This document shows, piece after piece, positions 33,198-43,282 of a stretch of DNA of 64,000 bases (the stretch's first letter is position 1; each line of letters starts with the position of its first letter). Below the pieces are notes generated by a model. The model did not search any database. It worked only from the letters and a program-made list of their open reading frames with translations, and had not been told where the DNA came from. Source of the DNA: Erodium maritimum (taxonomy: Eukaryota; Streptophyta; Magnoliopsida; Geraniales; Geraniaceae); the NCBI GenBank assembly GCA_963921825.1, contig OY997593.1, positions 43,911,111-43,975,110 of the forward strand, read 5' to 3'. A program made the position numbers and the translations under genes.

Positions 33198-36100
33198 TGT
33201 AAGAACCGCCCCCGGTCGATCCCGGTCGAACCGGAGGTTTTTGGCGAAAGTTGACTTTTTACCGAAAAAGTCAACCGATGACTCCGGGAGTCATTCGGGA
33301 CCTTTCCGAGACCCAAAAATCTTAGTCGTCGTTACGGTTAGCTTAGTTGGGTCATTTCCTTTCAAATGACATCTTTTGTGAAAAAGTCAAACCCGGGTCA
33401 AACTAAGTCGATTTTGGATTATTAACGAATAAAATAATAGGAGCCGAGATATTTTGGGGTAGGAGTGGTCCCCACATGTCCATGTTAGCTTGGAGGGGAA
33501 GAAAGGTGGGTTAAAAGACCAAATGGTCCCCACATAAGGACAAAATAGAGAGAGATAGGCTAAAAGACGAAAGAGACTTTTCCACTTAAAGGATAAGAGC
33601 ACATGGAGCAATTTTTATGCTCATTCTTCATTGTGGCTGAACACCATAGGGAGAGAGGAGAGAGAGTGCAAACCTCCATTGTTGCTACTTGAAGCTTGAA
33701 GAAGAAGCAAGAGAAAGGGAGCTCCTTTTGGCCATTTCTACACCAAATATTCTCAAATTTACTTCATCTTCTTCATCTCTCAATTTCCAAGAGGTTGGTA
33801 TGCTTTATTTCCTCATTTTATGAAATTAATGTTGTAGGTTTGAGTAGGGATGACTTGAACTAGTGGTTTTTGGGTGTTGGTTGACTTAAATGTTGATTTG
33901 TGAAGAAGATGTGGAGTTAGATGATGGAGATAACTTGGTTTGAGTAGTTTTTGATGAAACCGACTTGGGCCTTGAAACTTTGGATGATTTGAGGTGAAAA
34001 TTGAAGTTTTAAAGCTTAAAAATGGTGATTTGGAGAACCTAGAACCACTTAGGAGCTTGTTTGAGAAATTTGATATTTTTTCCGGCGACCGGAGGCTCGA
34101 CGGAGCTCCGGCCGGTCGCCGGAATCCGGCCACCGGAGAGGGAAAGGACCGGCCATGGCTCGGCCATCCTTGGAAAGGACCGGCCATGGTCCGGCCACCT
34201 TGAACCGTGACCGGTCGACCCGGTTTGGCCATACACGGCCATGTGTGGCCGTGGGGCCCACATGGCCGGGTTTTGGTGGTTTCGTGATTGGGACGGTCGT
34301 GGATGACCCCCGGGACGATGTTTTCACACCTGGAACGAATTATGGATGTGATTCTTGAATTTTCGGAAAAAACGATTAGAAATTTTAATTGCGAAATTGG
34401 GAGGGCTCGGACCCCGAAATTGGATTCCGTCAAGTGCGATAGAACAAGTAAACCTATTTAGGATTGTTAGAAATTAAAAGGGAAACTTTCGGAGTCCCGA
34501 GGGACGTTTTCCCGAATTCGGGCAAAATGGGCCTCCCGGGGCCCATTTTGCCAAGTTGAGCAATTGGGATTAGTTTGGGTATTTCCCTCTTTAATCCACA
34601 CTTGAATTAGCATTAATTCGTGTATTGCTTGTAACCTTAGACTTTGGACCCGAGCGCGGCGGAGAAGGAGGCCTTTGGACCGCGTGAGAGGACGAAGAGG
34701 AAGCTAGCCAGGTCGTCCGCTACTAGGATTGGTTTGCTTTCGATGTAGGGAAGAGTAGTAAACTCCACTTTTAATTTGAATAATGCTAATAGTATTCCTA
34801 TAGGATAATAATAATAATAATCGGAAGAGTCTAGTTTGCATATAGGATGCGATTCACTAGAATAACCGCTTTCAATTATGGGAATTGCCGTGCTGGTAGA
34901 ATGGCCATGTCGAGCCTTAGGATTGATTGTTGATTGTGCTTGATTGTAGTCTTTAGTCCTTAAACGTTGATGCATATTATCTTCTTTGATTACTTTAAGA
35001 GTCATAACATGCCTTATGAATGATGATGAATGTGATATGAATGGTTGTTCGTGATATGATTGGTTGGATGAATGTGATGAATGTAATATTGAATGTTGAC
35101 TTGTGTTATGATCGGGTGAGTGATAGACCGATGTGGTGTGTTCGGTAAGTATGTTGGTAAGCTATGACGATGCGATAAGATTTGTGTGGTATGTTGAATT
35201 GATATGGTTGGTATTGCACGATGTGGTGTATTATTGCTTACCCCGATGCTTAGTGTTCCGGGAAGATACCCGACCGAGGTGTATGCCGGTCCGGTATGTT
35301 TATTATGTGGCTTTACCCCGATGCTCTGTGTTCCGGGAAGACATCTAGACCGAGGGGCATTCCGGTATGATGTATATTGTTTCACCCCGATGCTCTGTGT
35401 TCCGGGAAGACATCTAGACCGAGGGACATTTCGGTATGATGTATATTATTTCACCCCGATGCTCTGTGTTCCAGGAAGACATCTAGACCGAGGGACATTC
35501 CGGTATGATGTATATTGTTTCACCCCGATGCTCTGTGTTCCGGGAAGACATCTAGACCGAGGGACATTCCGGTATGATGTGTATTGTTTCACCCCGATGC
35601 GCTGTGTTCCGGGAAGACATCTAGACCGAGGGATATTCCGGTATGATGTATATGTTTAGCTTGTGTGTGGATCGGTTCTTGTGGTATGATTATCTTACAT
35701 TTCGGTTGTCATGGGTACCTGTCTTGAGTTGTGTGGTATCGGATCTGAGTAACGTTCGTAGTGGTCTTAGTAGTTGATTGTACCGTTGCTCTTGTGTTTC
35801 TTTAGTTGGTTGCCCTTATCGATATTATTGCATTCCGGTTAGTTTCGATTTACTTTATCAGTTTTAGTAAATTTTACTAATCGAGGAATTTTGGTAACGT
35901 AATAGAAGTCCTTTTTCCCTTTACTACTTTTTCCTACTGAGCGTAAGTTCACCCCCTCTGTTTTTACTGTTTTACAGGTTTCGCTGATGAGTAGACTTAG
36001 AGGACGTCTCAGGGCTCAGGAGCTCATTGAGGACCCGGGTCGATTTATTTATTAGAGACGTACTTCCAGTTTCAGATTAAATATTGTCCTTACTTTATTT

Positions 36101-36236
36101 GGTTATTAAATTTTGAACTCGGATTTTCAGACTTTTATTCAGAGATTCTTGTTAATTAACTTTGGTTTTATTATTGTTTATTATCTTCTTAGTTCACGTC
36201 TCGAGTCTGGTCAAAAATCGAATTTGGGGCGTGACA
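33198..36236 (+). mobile_element. Solo LTR of long-LTR gypsy element, nested in copia
   Basis: A 3039 bp LTR starting TGTAAGAACCGCCCCCGG and ending GGGGCGTGACA. The flanks attct (33193-33197) and cttct (36237-36241) match at 4 of 5 positions. The same subfamily as 14842-18489. The copia element resumes on both sides. Frames inside (33813-34433, 35204-35659 and others) are not genes. Confidence 0.92.
35230..35655 (+). repeat. 68-bp tandem array inside solo LTR
   Basis: About six units of 'ccccgatgctctgtgttccg' followed by 'ggaagacatctagaccgag' and 'ggacattccggtatgatgta'. The last five are nearly identical. Because 68 is not a multiple of three, the long frame 35204-35659 continues only where unit lengths compensate; its repeated FTPMLCVPGRHLDRG text is a by-product. 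Confidence 0.88.
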
Positions 36237-36350
36237 CTTCTCAATGACATTGGCCTTTGCGACCATGTTGCTTCCATAAGCATTCTCCGACTTGCGGTTG
36301 TCTTCTTCAATCCTCAGGCGAACAATCAGATCTTCCAGCGACATTTCCTT

Positions 36351-37000
36351 CTACTTATAGTTCAGGTAATTCTTGAAGTCTCTCCAAGTTTGGGGTAACT
36401 TCTCAATAGCTACAATCACTTGAAATGATTTGCTAAGAGACAAACCCTCATCATGGATGGTATGGATGATCAGTTGCAGCTCTTGTATTTGACTGAGAAC
36501 TGTCTTGGAGTCTACCATCTTGAAGCCCGGAAATTTGCCAACAATGAATTTCTTCATTCCAACATCTTCCGTTTTGTACTTCTTTTCCAAGGATGCCCAA
36601 AGATCCTTCGCAGTCTTGTATCCACAATAGATACCGTAGAGCTCATTCTCCAAACGATTGAGGATATAGTTCCTGCACAGATAGTCAGAGTTCTTCCATG
36701 CATCGAAAGCCATTAATTTATCTTAATTTGTCAGACTCATCTTCGTCTATGAAAAGATGCCTTTCATTGAGGAACTTGTTGATGCCTAGTGTGGTCAGCT
36801 AGAACAACATCTATGGTTGCCACCATTTAAAATCCGTGCCATTGAATTTCTATGGTTTCTCACCATGAGGAGACACAACCATTGGAAGCACCGAACCAAC
36901 AATGATGCTTGTCGTTGGTGGGGATGTCAATGGCGGGGTGGATGATGAAATTAAATTCGATTCAGTAGCCATGATTCTGGTTTTGGAAGGAAAAAACATA
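36351..37000 (-). mobile_element. Gag part of copia element
   Basis: Starts MATESNLISSSTPPL near 36972 and continues into WKNSDYLCRNYILNRLENELYG, AKDLWASLEKKYKTED and KFIVGKFPGFKMVDSK (UBN2-type copia gag). Fossil. Confidence 0.85.
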
Positions 37001-37027
37001 TTAAGATATTTTTCAAGAAACCACAAG

Positions 37028-37824
37028 TGTTGGAGCAAAAATTGTCTTAAGCTTGTAGGCAACTGAATCAAGAACAATATACACACAAAAGAACGAAAAT
37101 ATGCTTACAACCAAGTCGATCGGTTGCTTGTGTTGTAGGAAGTCCGAGTCCAATAGAAGGCTATTTCCTTAAGACAAAATTGCCTCCTCTACGGCATTGA
37201 AGGTTGGTATGGGAAAATGTCTCCCAAGATAAAACGGACCTAAACCACTAGTGAGTGCTTCAACTAGTGGAGTTTGGCGACCTAAAACCGACTTGCACTC
37301 AAATTGTAGAATGTCAGAGGAGAAGAAGAATCGAAAATGAAGTGATTATTTCTGTCCCCTCAACAACCTTTAAATAGTAGACAAGGTGACCCTTCAGAAA
37401 GATTGTGACTCTTTAACCAAGGGTCATGATAGGATTTCGTGAAGCTCAACGCCCAAAGCCCAAAGCCCAGACCCGGCCCGAACTGAACGGACGGCGACGA
37501 CGACACACGTGTGGGCTCTCTCCGTTACACATTAGTGGTGACCCAAGGTCACGACCTTTACTCCAATGATCAAACTTTATAAAGTGTATGGAAAAGTGTA
37601 ATGTGGGCAATATGGGTTTGCATTAAATGTCATTAATGCATGTCATTAGTCCATATTTTTCTAGAACTTTTCATGTTATTATTTCATTCAATATTTAACG
37701 TATTTCCGTAAATGTATATCTTACGTTCAAGTTCGTAATGATATGAATATAACGGATATATATGTTGTCGAAATTGATGATCTGAACAAGACGGGATGAA
37801 TGTCGGAAAATAAGTAGTCCAACA
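37028..37824 (-). repeat. 5' LTR of copia element
   Basis: 797 bp, on plus TGTTGGAGC...AGTCCAACA, collinear with 28524-29385. I could not place a standard initiator-Met primer site beside it. Confidence 0.88.
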
Positions 37825-38450
37825 TGCATCACCCTCTCCGAGCCCCATGTCGGGGGTATCGATTTTGCTCCATGCATGTGTGTGGAGGAACCCCTTAAGG
37901 GAGACACTGATCCTACCTTCCGGTGGAAGGGATCTCCTAATATAGGTGAAAGTGTCCCTGAAGGGAGTTCATGTATCGAGGAAACCGTCCGCCATGCAAG
38001 AACAATTGTCTTCCTTGACGTTGTAAGCATTGGCACGGTGTCGTGTCTTGCCCATCGTGGCCCGAGGCTTGGTCGCCGTTGCTGTCAGTATCGCGTCTGT
38101 TGTTTCCATGCTAGAAACTCTAGGCCCGACGTATGGATGAGAGAAAACGGGGAGAGGAGTTAAGGCGAGTTCTAATGTAATTACTATTGTTCCTCATTTT
38201 TTAATTTCTTACAAAAGAAAGTTATCGTGGGATGAAATATTCAATTAGCCGTTTAAAGTGGCGGAGAAAAGTCCAATTTGGTACGAACTACGAAAGAAGG
38301 GAGGGATCCAAAAGGTACAAAGACAACGTGTGTTCCTTGTCCTCCAAGAAAACGTGTCAGGTAAAGTCCTTAAAAGCTGGTCAAAAGCGGCCAAACTCTT
38401 CCCCAATCCATATTGTCGTAGCGCTTCGTAATCATAGTTTCTCTCTGGCT
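37825..38450 (+). promoter_or_regulatory. Upstream region of the bZIP60-like gene
   Basis: 626 bp between the copia LTR and the start codon. Two ACGTGT core motifs (38326-38331 and 38352-38357) could bind bZIP factors. No CCAAT-N10-CACG element of the ER-stress type was found. A 95-codon frame at 37876-38163 has no recognisable family. Confidence 0.4.
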
Positions 38451-40172
38451 ATGGAGCATTTGATATTTGACCAAATCGATTGGGACAATTTCTTCAAAGA
38501 CTTGCCGGAGAATCTATTCGATGCCGACTCCATTCCGGTCTCCGATTCACCGCCGACATCAATCGCCACTGATGGTTTCTCGAGCCCATCCTCCCAATCG
38601 CTCTCTTGGTGGATCGAAGAGATCGAGGGCATCCTGATGAACGATGGTGTAGAGGACCCCTCGGGCTCGCTCTGGGGCAAATTTTTGGATGATGTGCTTG
38701 TGCAGTCGCCGCTTGCTCCTGCTGATGAGGTCGCCGATGCTCCAAACGAATCCGACGAGTCTGACGGCGGAAGCCGTGGTCCGGATGAGGGGAAGGTGGG
38801 CGGAGCAGAGGCGAACGGAAATGGCCAAAGTGTTGAAGACGATGACAATCCTGCCTCTAAGAAACAGAGAAGGTATCTTTAATTTGTTACTTATGTTGTG
38901 GTGTTCATGTTCTGATTGATTCTGAAAAACATTAAGGGCTTTGTCTGCATTCGTGATTAGTATAATTTTTTTTGTGCTTAATTTTTGTATAAAATGTTAT
39001 GATTGAGCTAAAACATTTAATTTGGTTCTGCTCTATTCAAGACAGATATGAACTATTTGGAGTATTTCTATTGATTTAGGGGGGGATCATACTTTTTGAA
39101 GTAATCTTGGTCTGTATATTGTTGAGATAAATTTCTGTTTGAGGAAAATATGAACTGTTTGAATGAGTATCTTTGTCAATGTTTTTCATGGTGGGAATTT
39201 AAGGCTTGTGTGTGCCACACTTACTTTGATATTTCAGACAACCAAGGAGCAAGGATGCGACCCTTATACCGAGGGAAAGGACGAAATATGTGAGGGATTT
39301 GGTGACTATGAGGAAGTATAGGGAAGGGGAATGCAGGAGACTGTGGATGGTTGTCCAGGGCTATATAGCTGAGAATCATAATGTCATGACCAAGGAGGAG
39401 TCTGCTGTGCTCTTATTGGGTATGAAGTTTGAACCGTATCATTCTGATTGTTTTTTTTTTGCATTGTGTTGTATCATATATGCTGTAGTAGTATCAAGTT
39501 ATGGGTCATAATAGATTAGCGATCTTTGAGTTACAAAGTTTGTGGCCATAGAACATCTGCGTAACATAGATGATGGATAAATTGGAGTTAATTTCCAACT
39601 GCCATTAAATGTTTACTAGTAGTTCTTATGCACAAATTGAATGCTTACTCAAGGTATATATCTCATTTCCTCCTTAGATGATAATAATGAGAAATTTGAT
39701 GGGAAATGGTTTAGTTAGTACTAATGAGAAATTTTCCCAGATCTACATATTTTTGCTGCTTCGTATTTGTAAGCTACATCGTCTCTCCAGCTCAACAAAA
39801 GTCAGCTATGTTACATATTTTTTTGTGGGAAGAGAGCATATTAATATTTGGTTGACATTATGTGGCGAAATATGGCTGATATAGAATATGATGAAGCTTG
39901 CTAGGGTGAATTGCTTCTCATCTTACTTTTTAATTAAATTCAGTGTCCGGGCAGTGAACCAAATAAGAATAATCAAGTAAATATATGTAGACTAGTACAG
40001 GGTTTTAGTGAAGGGATGTGATGATTATTGTGGCTAGTGAGCTTCAGTTTAATTTTGTGCATGCTGATTAGCATCGGATTTGAATTGCAGTGCAGAATCC
40101 CTTGTGTTGGGTTCCCTGCTTTGGTTCCTGGGGCTTGCACGCCTCATCAATGTGGAAGGAATTCCAGCATGA
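38451..40172 (+). CDS. bZIP60-like ER-stress transcription factor, three exons, eroded bZIP domain
   Basis: Exons 38451-38872, 39238-39419 and 40096-40172 (GT-AG junctions; phases agree) give 226 codons without a stop. Homology to Arabidopsis bZIP60, recalled not searched: acidic N-terminus, SLSWWIEEIEGILMNDG, Asp/Glu-rich linker, KKQRR, then TKEESAVLLLESLVLGSLLWFLG, the region before and in the ER-membrane segment. bZIP60 is held at the ER until IRE1 removes 23 nt from its mRNA, freeing a nuclear form. Oddities: the basic region reads RSKDATLIPRER where the family has RNRDAAVRSRER, so the DNA-contact Asn is Ser; heptad leucines are few; the zipper-to-membrane spacer is short; the C-terminus after the membrane segment is short (226 versus 295 residues). 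It could be a diverged paralogue, a decoy, or an early pseudogene. Start chosen at 38451 because upstream in-frame sequence lacks homology. Confidence 0.8.
38873..39237 (+). other. Intron 1 of the bZIP60-like gene
   Basis: GTATCT...ATTTCAG, 365 bp, T-rich, between phase-2 exon ends. Nothing else seen in it. Confidence 0.75.
39402..40106 (+). promoter_or_regulatory. IRE1-type splice cassette split by conventional intron 2
   Basis: In the spliced mRNA, CTG^CTG at 39402-39407 is followed by 23 nt (39405-39419 plus 40096-40103), then CTT^GTG at 40101-40106. Plant bZIP60 uses CTG^CTG at both ends of a 23-nt intron. Here the first site is intact and the second has T for the third conserved base. 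Intron 2 (39420-40095) lies inside the 23-nt segment, so the cassette exists only after normal splicing. Confidence 0.65.
39420..40095 (+). other. Intron 2 of the bZIP60-like gene
   Basis: GTATGA...TTGCAGTGCAG, 676 bp. An alternative acceptor five bases upstream (TTGCAG at 40090) would break the frame; 40095 is preferred because it restores ESLVLGSLLW. If the intron were retained, a stop would come at 39509-39511. Confidence 0.75.
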
Positions 40173-40228
40173 AACGTGAGAACGTAAAGTATAGGCAGCA
40201 GCCAGGCTCCAAGAGAGCCAAGAAGTAA
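40104..40228 (+). CDS. Alternative C-terminal frame of bZIP60-like gene (IRE1-spliced form)
   Basis: Removing the 23-nt segment shifts reading by two bases. Exon 3 is then read as VGFPALVPGACTPHQ, continuing to a basic end KYRQQPGSKRAKK and stop at 40226-40228. The same VGFPAL text occurs in spliced Arabidopsis bZIP60, from memory. The membrane segment is lost and a nuclear-localisation-like KR-A-KK tail gained, which is the expected outcome of activation. This reading is a prediction from frame arithmetic (23 leaves remainder 2 on division by 3), not an observation of RNA. Confidence 0.55.
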
Positions 40229-40608
40229 GATGTTTAAAACTTTGCTGCATGCCTGCAACCATGTTTTATTTTTAGTAGTAGGAAATGCAATGCATCATGG
40301 GCTAGAATAAGACCTAGTACCCTTGTTTTTTGAGTGTTGGTGGTACCCATTCAGCCAATGAATCTTTGCTCCTTTCTTTATTAAGCTCTCTGGAAATAAT
40401 GAAGGTTAATTTCTATAAAAGGAAATAAAGCTAGGGAAACGTATGAAGGTAACTGGTACTTTTTCCCCAGTACTAATAAGAACACTATTACATCAATCTT
40501 CTATATATGAAAATGTTTATCAAAAGCCATGAGAATGTCATTCCTGTTCTAGAAAACACAGTTTCCCATTTCTTTTTGGTTTCTAAATACTCCTTGCATA
40601 TACTTGGA
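40229..40608 (+). other. 3' UTR or intergenic region after the bZIP60-like gene
   Basis: AT-rich, no coding region seen. AATAAA-like words occur (near 40424). It separates the bZIP60-like gene from the FRS pseudogene. Confidence 0.45.
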
Positions 40609-42010
40609 AAGTGGGTGGTAACTAAGTTTGTGAAAGAGCATAATCATGAGCTTGTACCTCCTGATAAAGTGCATTTCCTCTGATCACATAAGGCATGTTT
40701 TGGTCTCTGCTAGGAGTCTGGTAGATGTGCTGCAAACAGATGGGATGGGCCCAAAAGGAGTGATTGATGTCTGTGATGATTAAGGAGTCTGGCGGATTCG
40801 ATAATGTTGGATTAGTAAAGTAGATTGCCAGATTTATGATTTGCATGGTCTGCATGTTTTTTGACTACTTGAAGAAAATGCAGGTTGAGGATCCTCGTTT
40901 CTTGTGTGAGCTGTACAGGGCGATTTTCGTAACTGAACAGGAAATAGGGCTGATGCCAATTCAAGAATGAATCGTAAGTACATATAAAATGAATCTTATT
41001 AGGTGTCTTCTGCTCCAATTATGGGATGGAGCCACCATGGATAATCTTTATTGTTTGGATGTTCATTGCTCCTAAATGAGTTTGAATCCTCTTTCATGCA
41101 GCTATTCCATAACTGGCTTGCTGTAATGTCTGGTCACCATCCCATTTCAATCAGAAGAGACTTGGAAATAACTACAAGAGTTATATTATCACTCAGACTT
41201 TGCTTTTGAAGTTGAGCTCCGTTAATGTTACAGAGACAGTTGATGAGTTGCAGTCCTGCTAAGAATCCCTTGTTCAGAGGTATGATCTTTGAAACAATGA
41301 ATGTCTTCAGTTAATGTATAATGATATCCCCATGCCTGTTGATTTCCGAGATGCATTCTTTAGAGGGCCGTCTCTAATCCAAGGAAGTGATAGTATAAAC
41401 GCATATTTTGATGGGTATATAAATGCATCAACTAACCATATGAAAAAACACATGTATTGTCATGAAAAAGAAGTAAAAGGAAGCTTTTCTTGAACCACTA
41501 GGCCTGGCCTAGTTGGTCGAGACGAGCATATCCTCTTGTGATTGTGAGATCTAGTGTTGGAATTCTAGAGGGTCTTCCTCTTGCTTATCCTCCAACTTTA
41601 TGTAACAATTCAGGATATTTGGGGGAGAACACAACGTCCATTTTGTTCAGCATGTTTGAAAAGAAAACTAATTGTAGCTGCCAAATGTTTGAGTTCTAAG
41701 GAATCATTTATACACATGCTGGCAGTTTTCAGAGTAACAAAAGTTCTTACAGTAAGAACTTTTGTTACCATTCCATGTCTTTACATCTTGAGACGGTGGA
41801 CAAGAAGTGCAGAAGGGGTTTTGTCTTGGATCGCTGAAAAATTCCCAAGAGTCACCAACTGCTCACTATGATAATCTATGGCAGAAGGCTATGATGAGGG
41901 TGTAGAATAAGAACATGTTTATGGGGCAGCAATGGATGGTGTTCATGAACCTCCAGTAAACGTTGCTTCATCAAAGGAACAACGTTCTGGAATCCCACAT
42001 ATTGTACAGG
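40609..42010 (+). pseudogene. FAR1-related sequence (FRS) pseudogene
   Basis: Fragments of one FRS protein in order. FAR1 DNA-binding end KWVVTKFVKEHNHELVPPDK at 40609; MGPKGVIDV (about 40738); FDYLKKMQVEDPRFL (about 40860) then frame-shifted VQGDF and ADANSRMN; MULE transposase domain LFGCSLLLNEFESSFMQ with LFHNWLAVMSGHHPISI (about 41050-41155); FRDAFFRGPSLIQGSD and INAYFDGYINAST (41349-41440); SWIM-type zinc finger HMLAVFRVTKVLT then YILRRWTRSAEG and PRVTNCSLHYDNLWQKAM (41715-41890). FRS proteins are MULE-transposase-derived plant transcription factors. Stops (for example after KVHFL near 40681), frameshifts and a palindromic insertion at 41734-41768 kill the frame. Introns seem largely absent, so a retrocopy is possible. 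Confidence 0.85.
41734..41768. repeat. Perfect 17-bp inverted repeat with 1-nt spacer
   Basis: GTAACAAAAGTTCTTAC, a, GTAAGAACTTTTGTTAC. It lies in the FRS SWIM region, where about nine extra residues interrupt the conserved VTNVLTLP-type block. It looks like a template-switch duplication. Confidence 0.95.
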
Positions 42011-42410
42011 TAAATGAACTCAAGGACTCTCTTGGTCTATGGTTCATTTTTAGTTATTAGAATTGCTCATTTTGCTGCACATACATATGCAGCACTCCTT
42101 TCCTTATTTTTCACTTCAACGAATATCCAAAACAATGTTTTTTTCCTCTCTGAAGTCAATACATGCTAATGATGCATTAGCATCAATTTCTATTTAAATT
42201 TGTTTTTGGATATTTTTCTGGTAATCTGTAGTTAACCTATGTGGGTAATCTATAGTTAACCAATGTGTTATACATCCATGTGACGTGTGTATAAAAGCTT
42301 GCTTGAATTCATGTTGAACAAGCATATATATATATTTTTCTGGTTAATTTTATGATTTTGTTAAAGTTCTGACATTTAAATGCATGTGTCAACATTTCAA
42401 GTTGTATTCA
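42011..42410. other. Unassigned AT-rich sequence
   Basis: No gene. It holds a short direct duplication ('taatctgtagttaacctatg' / 'taatctatagttaaccaatg', 42221-42263). It ends in the target duplication ttgtattca of the next element. Confidence 0.5.
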
Positions 42411-42531
42411 AGGAAAACTATAAACGCATACTTTTAAGTTGGTACGATTAACTGATGTTTACCCTTAAGTTTTTTTTAACTGATGCTGATGTATACCCTG
42501 AAGTTACAACTCGTAACCAGAAACTCCTTCC

Positions 42532-42592
42532 GTCCAACTCTATCAGTCTATTGTAACCAGAAACTCCTTCCGTCCAACTCTGTCAGTCTATT
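42532..42592 (+). repeat. Short tandem duplication in foldback left arm
   Basis: The phrase 'gtaaccagaaactccttccg' with 'tccaactctatcagtctatt' occurs twice in a row (42514-42553 and 42554-42592). The right arm has only one copy, so the duplication arose after insertion. Confidence 0.8.
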
Positions 42593-43282
42593 TTTTGTTA
42601 AATGACGAAAATACCCTGACATACCTTTCAATATTACACAACCACCCTGTCAACTCTAAACCTAGTTATTTTTCTTTAATTCTTTTTTTTTAAATCCAAC
42701 ACTAAATCAATTTATTTTTAAAAATAGAATTTTACTTTTAAAATCAGATTTATTTTTAAAAATAAGTTTTTATTTTAAGAAAAAACAAATTTATTTAAGA
42801 AAAAACAGTTTCATTTATTAATTTAAAAAAATAAGAAAAGAATTAAATAATCAAAAAACTTAATTTTTCTCAACTCTTAACATAATCTACCATTTAGCTT
42901 AACCCATCCAAAACAAATTACCGTGCATAACCTAATCTATTATTCAGCTTAACCCACCAAAAACATATTCAGCTTCAACTACATATCACAGTGAAGGTAA
43001 AGATTTCACGGAAGAGGATCAACTACATCCGTGGCTTCCGGCGACCTCGTGCTTCTAGCGAGATTCAGGGCTAAATCGCTTATATGCATCTAGGCATGGA
43101 CGCGAACACCATCCTCTGTTCGTCTTCTCCGTTCTTCTTCGCAAAAATTTCAGATTTGGGTATAGTTTTGTTCTAAAAACTGTGTTGTTCTTTATTCTCA
43201 CATAAATAGATATGGTTTTATTCAAATCCGGCAAACTCAGATCTGGTGTTGTTCTTTTTCTATTGGTGACGCCGAAGACTGA

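Larger units (their letters stand above)
28524..37824 (-). mobile_element. Ty1/copia retrotransposon, interrupted
   Basis: A minus-strand copia fossil with LTRs at 28524-29385 (3') and 37028-37824 (5'). Parts: gag (36351-37000), CCHC/protease remnant (32822-33085), GAG-pre-integrase and integrase (about 31900-32775), reverse transcriptase (30758-31587) and RNase H (30250-30657). Integrase ahead of RT defines copia order. A solo gypsy LTR (33198-36236) sits inside it. The element is broken, with many breaks. The 3' LTR lacks the outermost bases, so no flanking duplication could be read. Confidence 0.9.

Noticed and set aside
35204-35659. Open frame with repeated FTPMLCVPGRHLDRG text, like a repeat protein
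   Set aside because: It is a tandem DNA array inside a solo LTR; the sister LTR on the other strand does not conserve the frame.
42990-43282. Possible host exon in the foldback core
   Set aside because: No open frame with homology on either strand; kept only as a possible captured UTR-like sequence.
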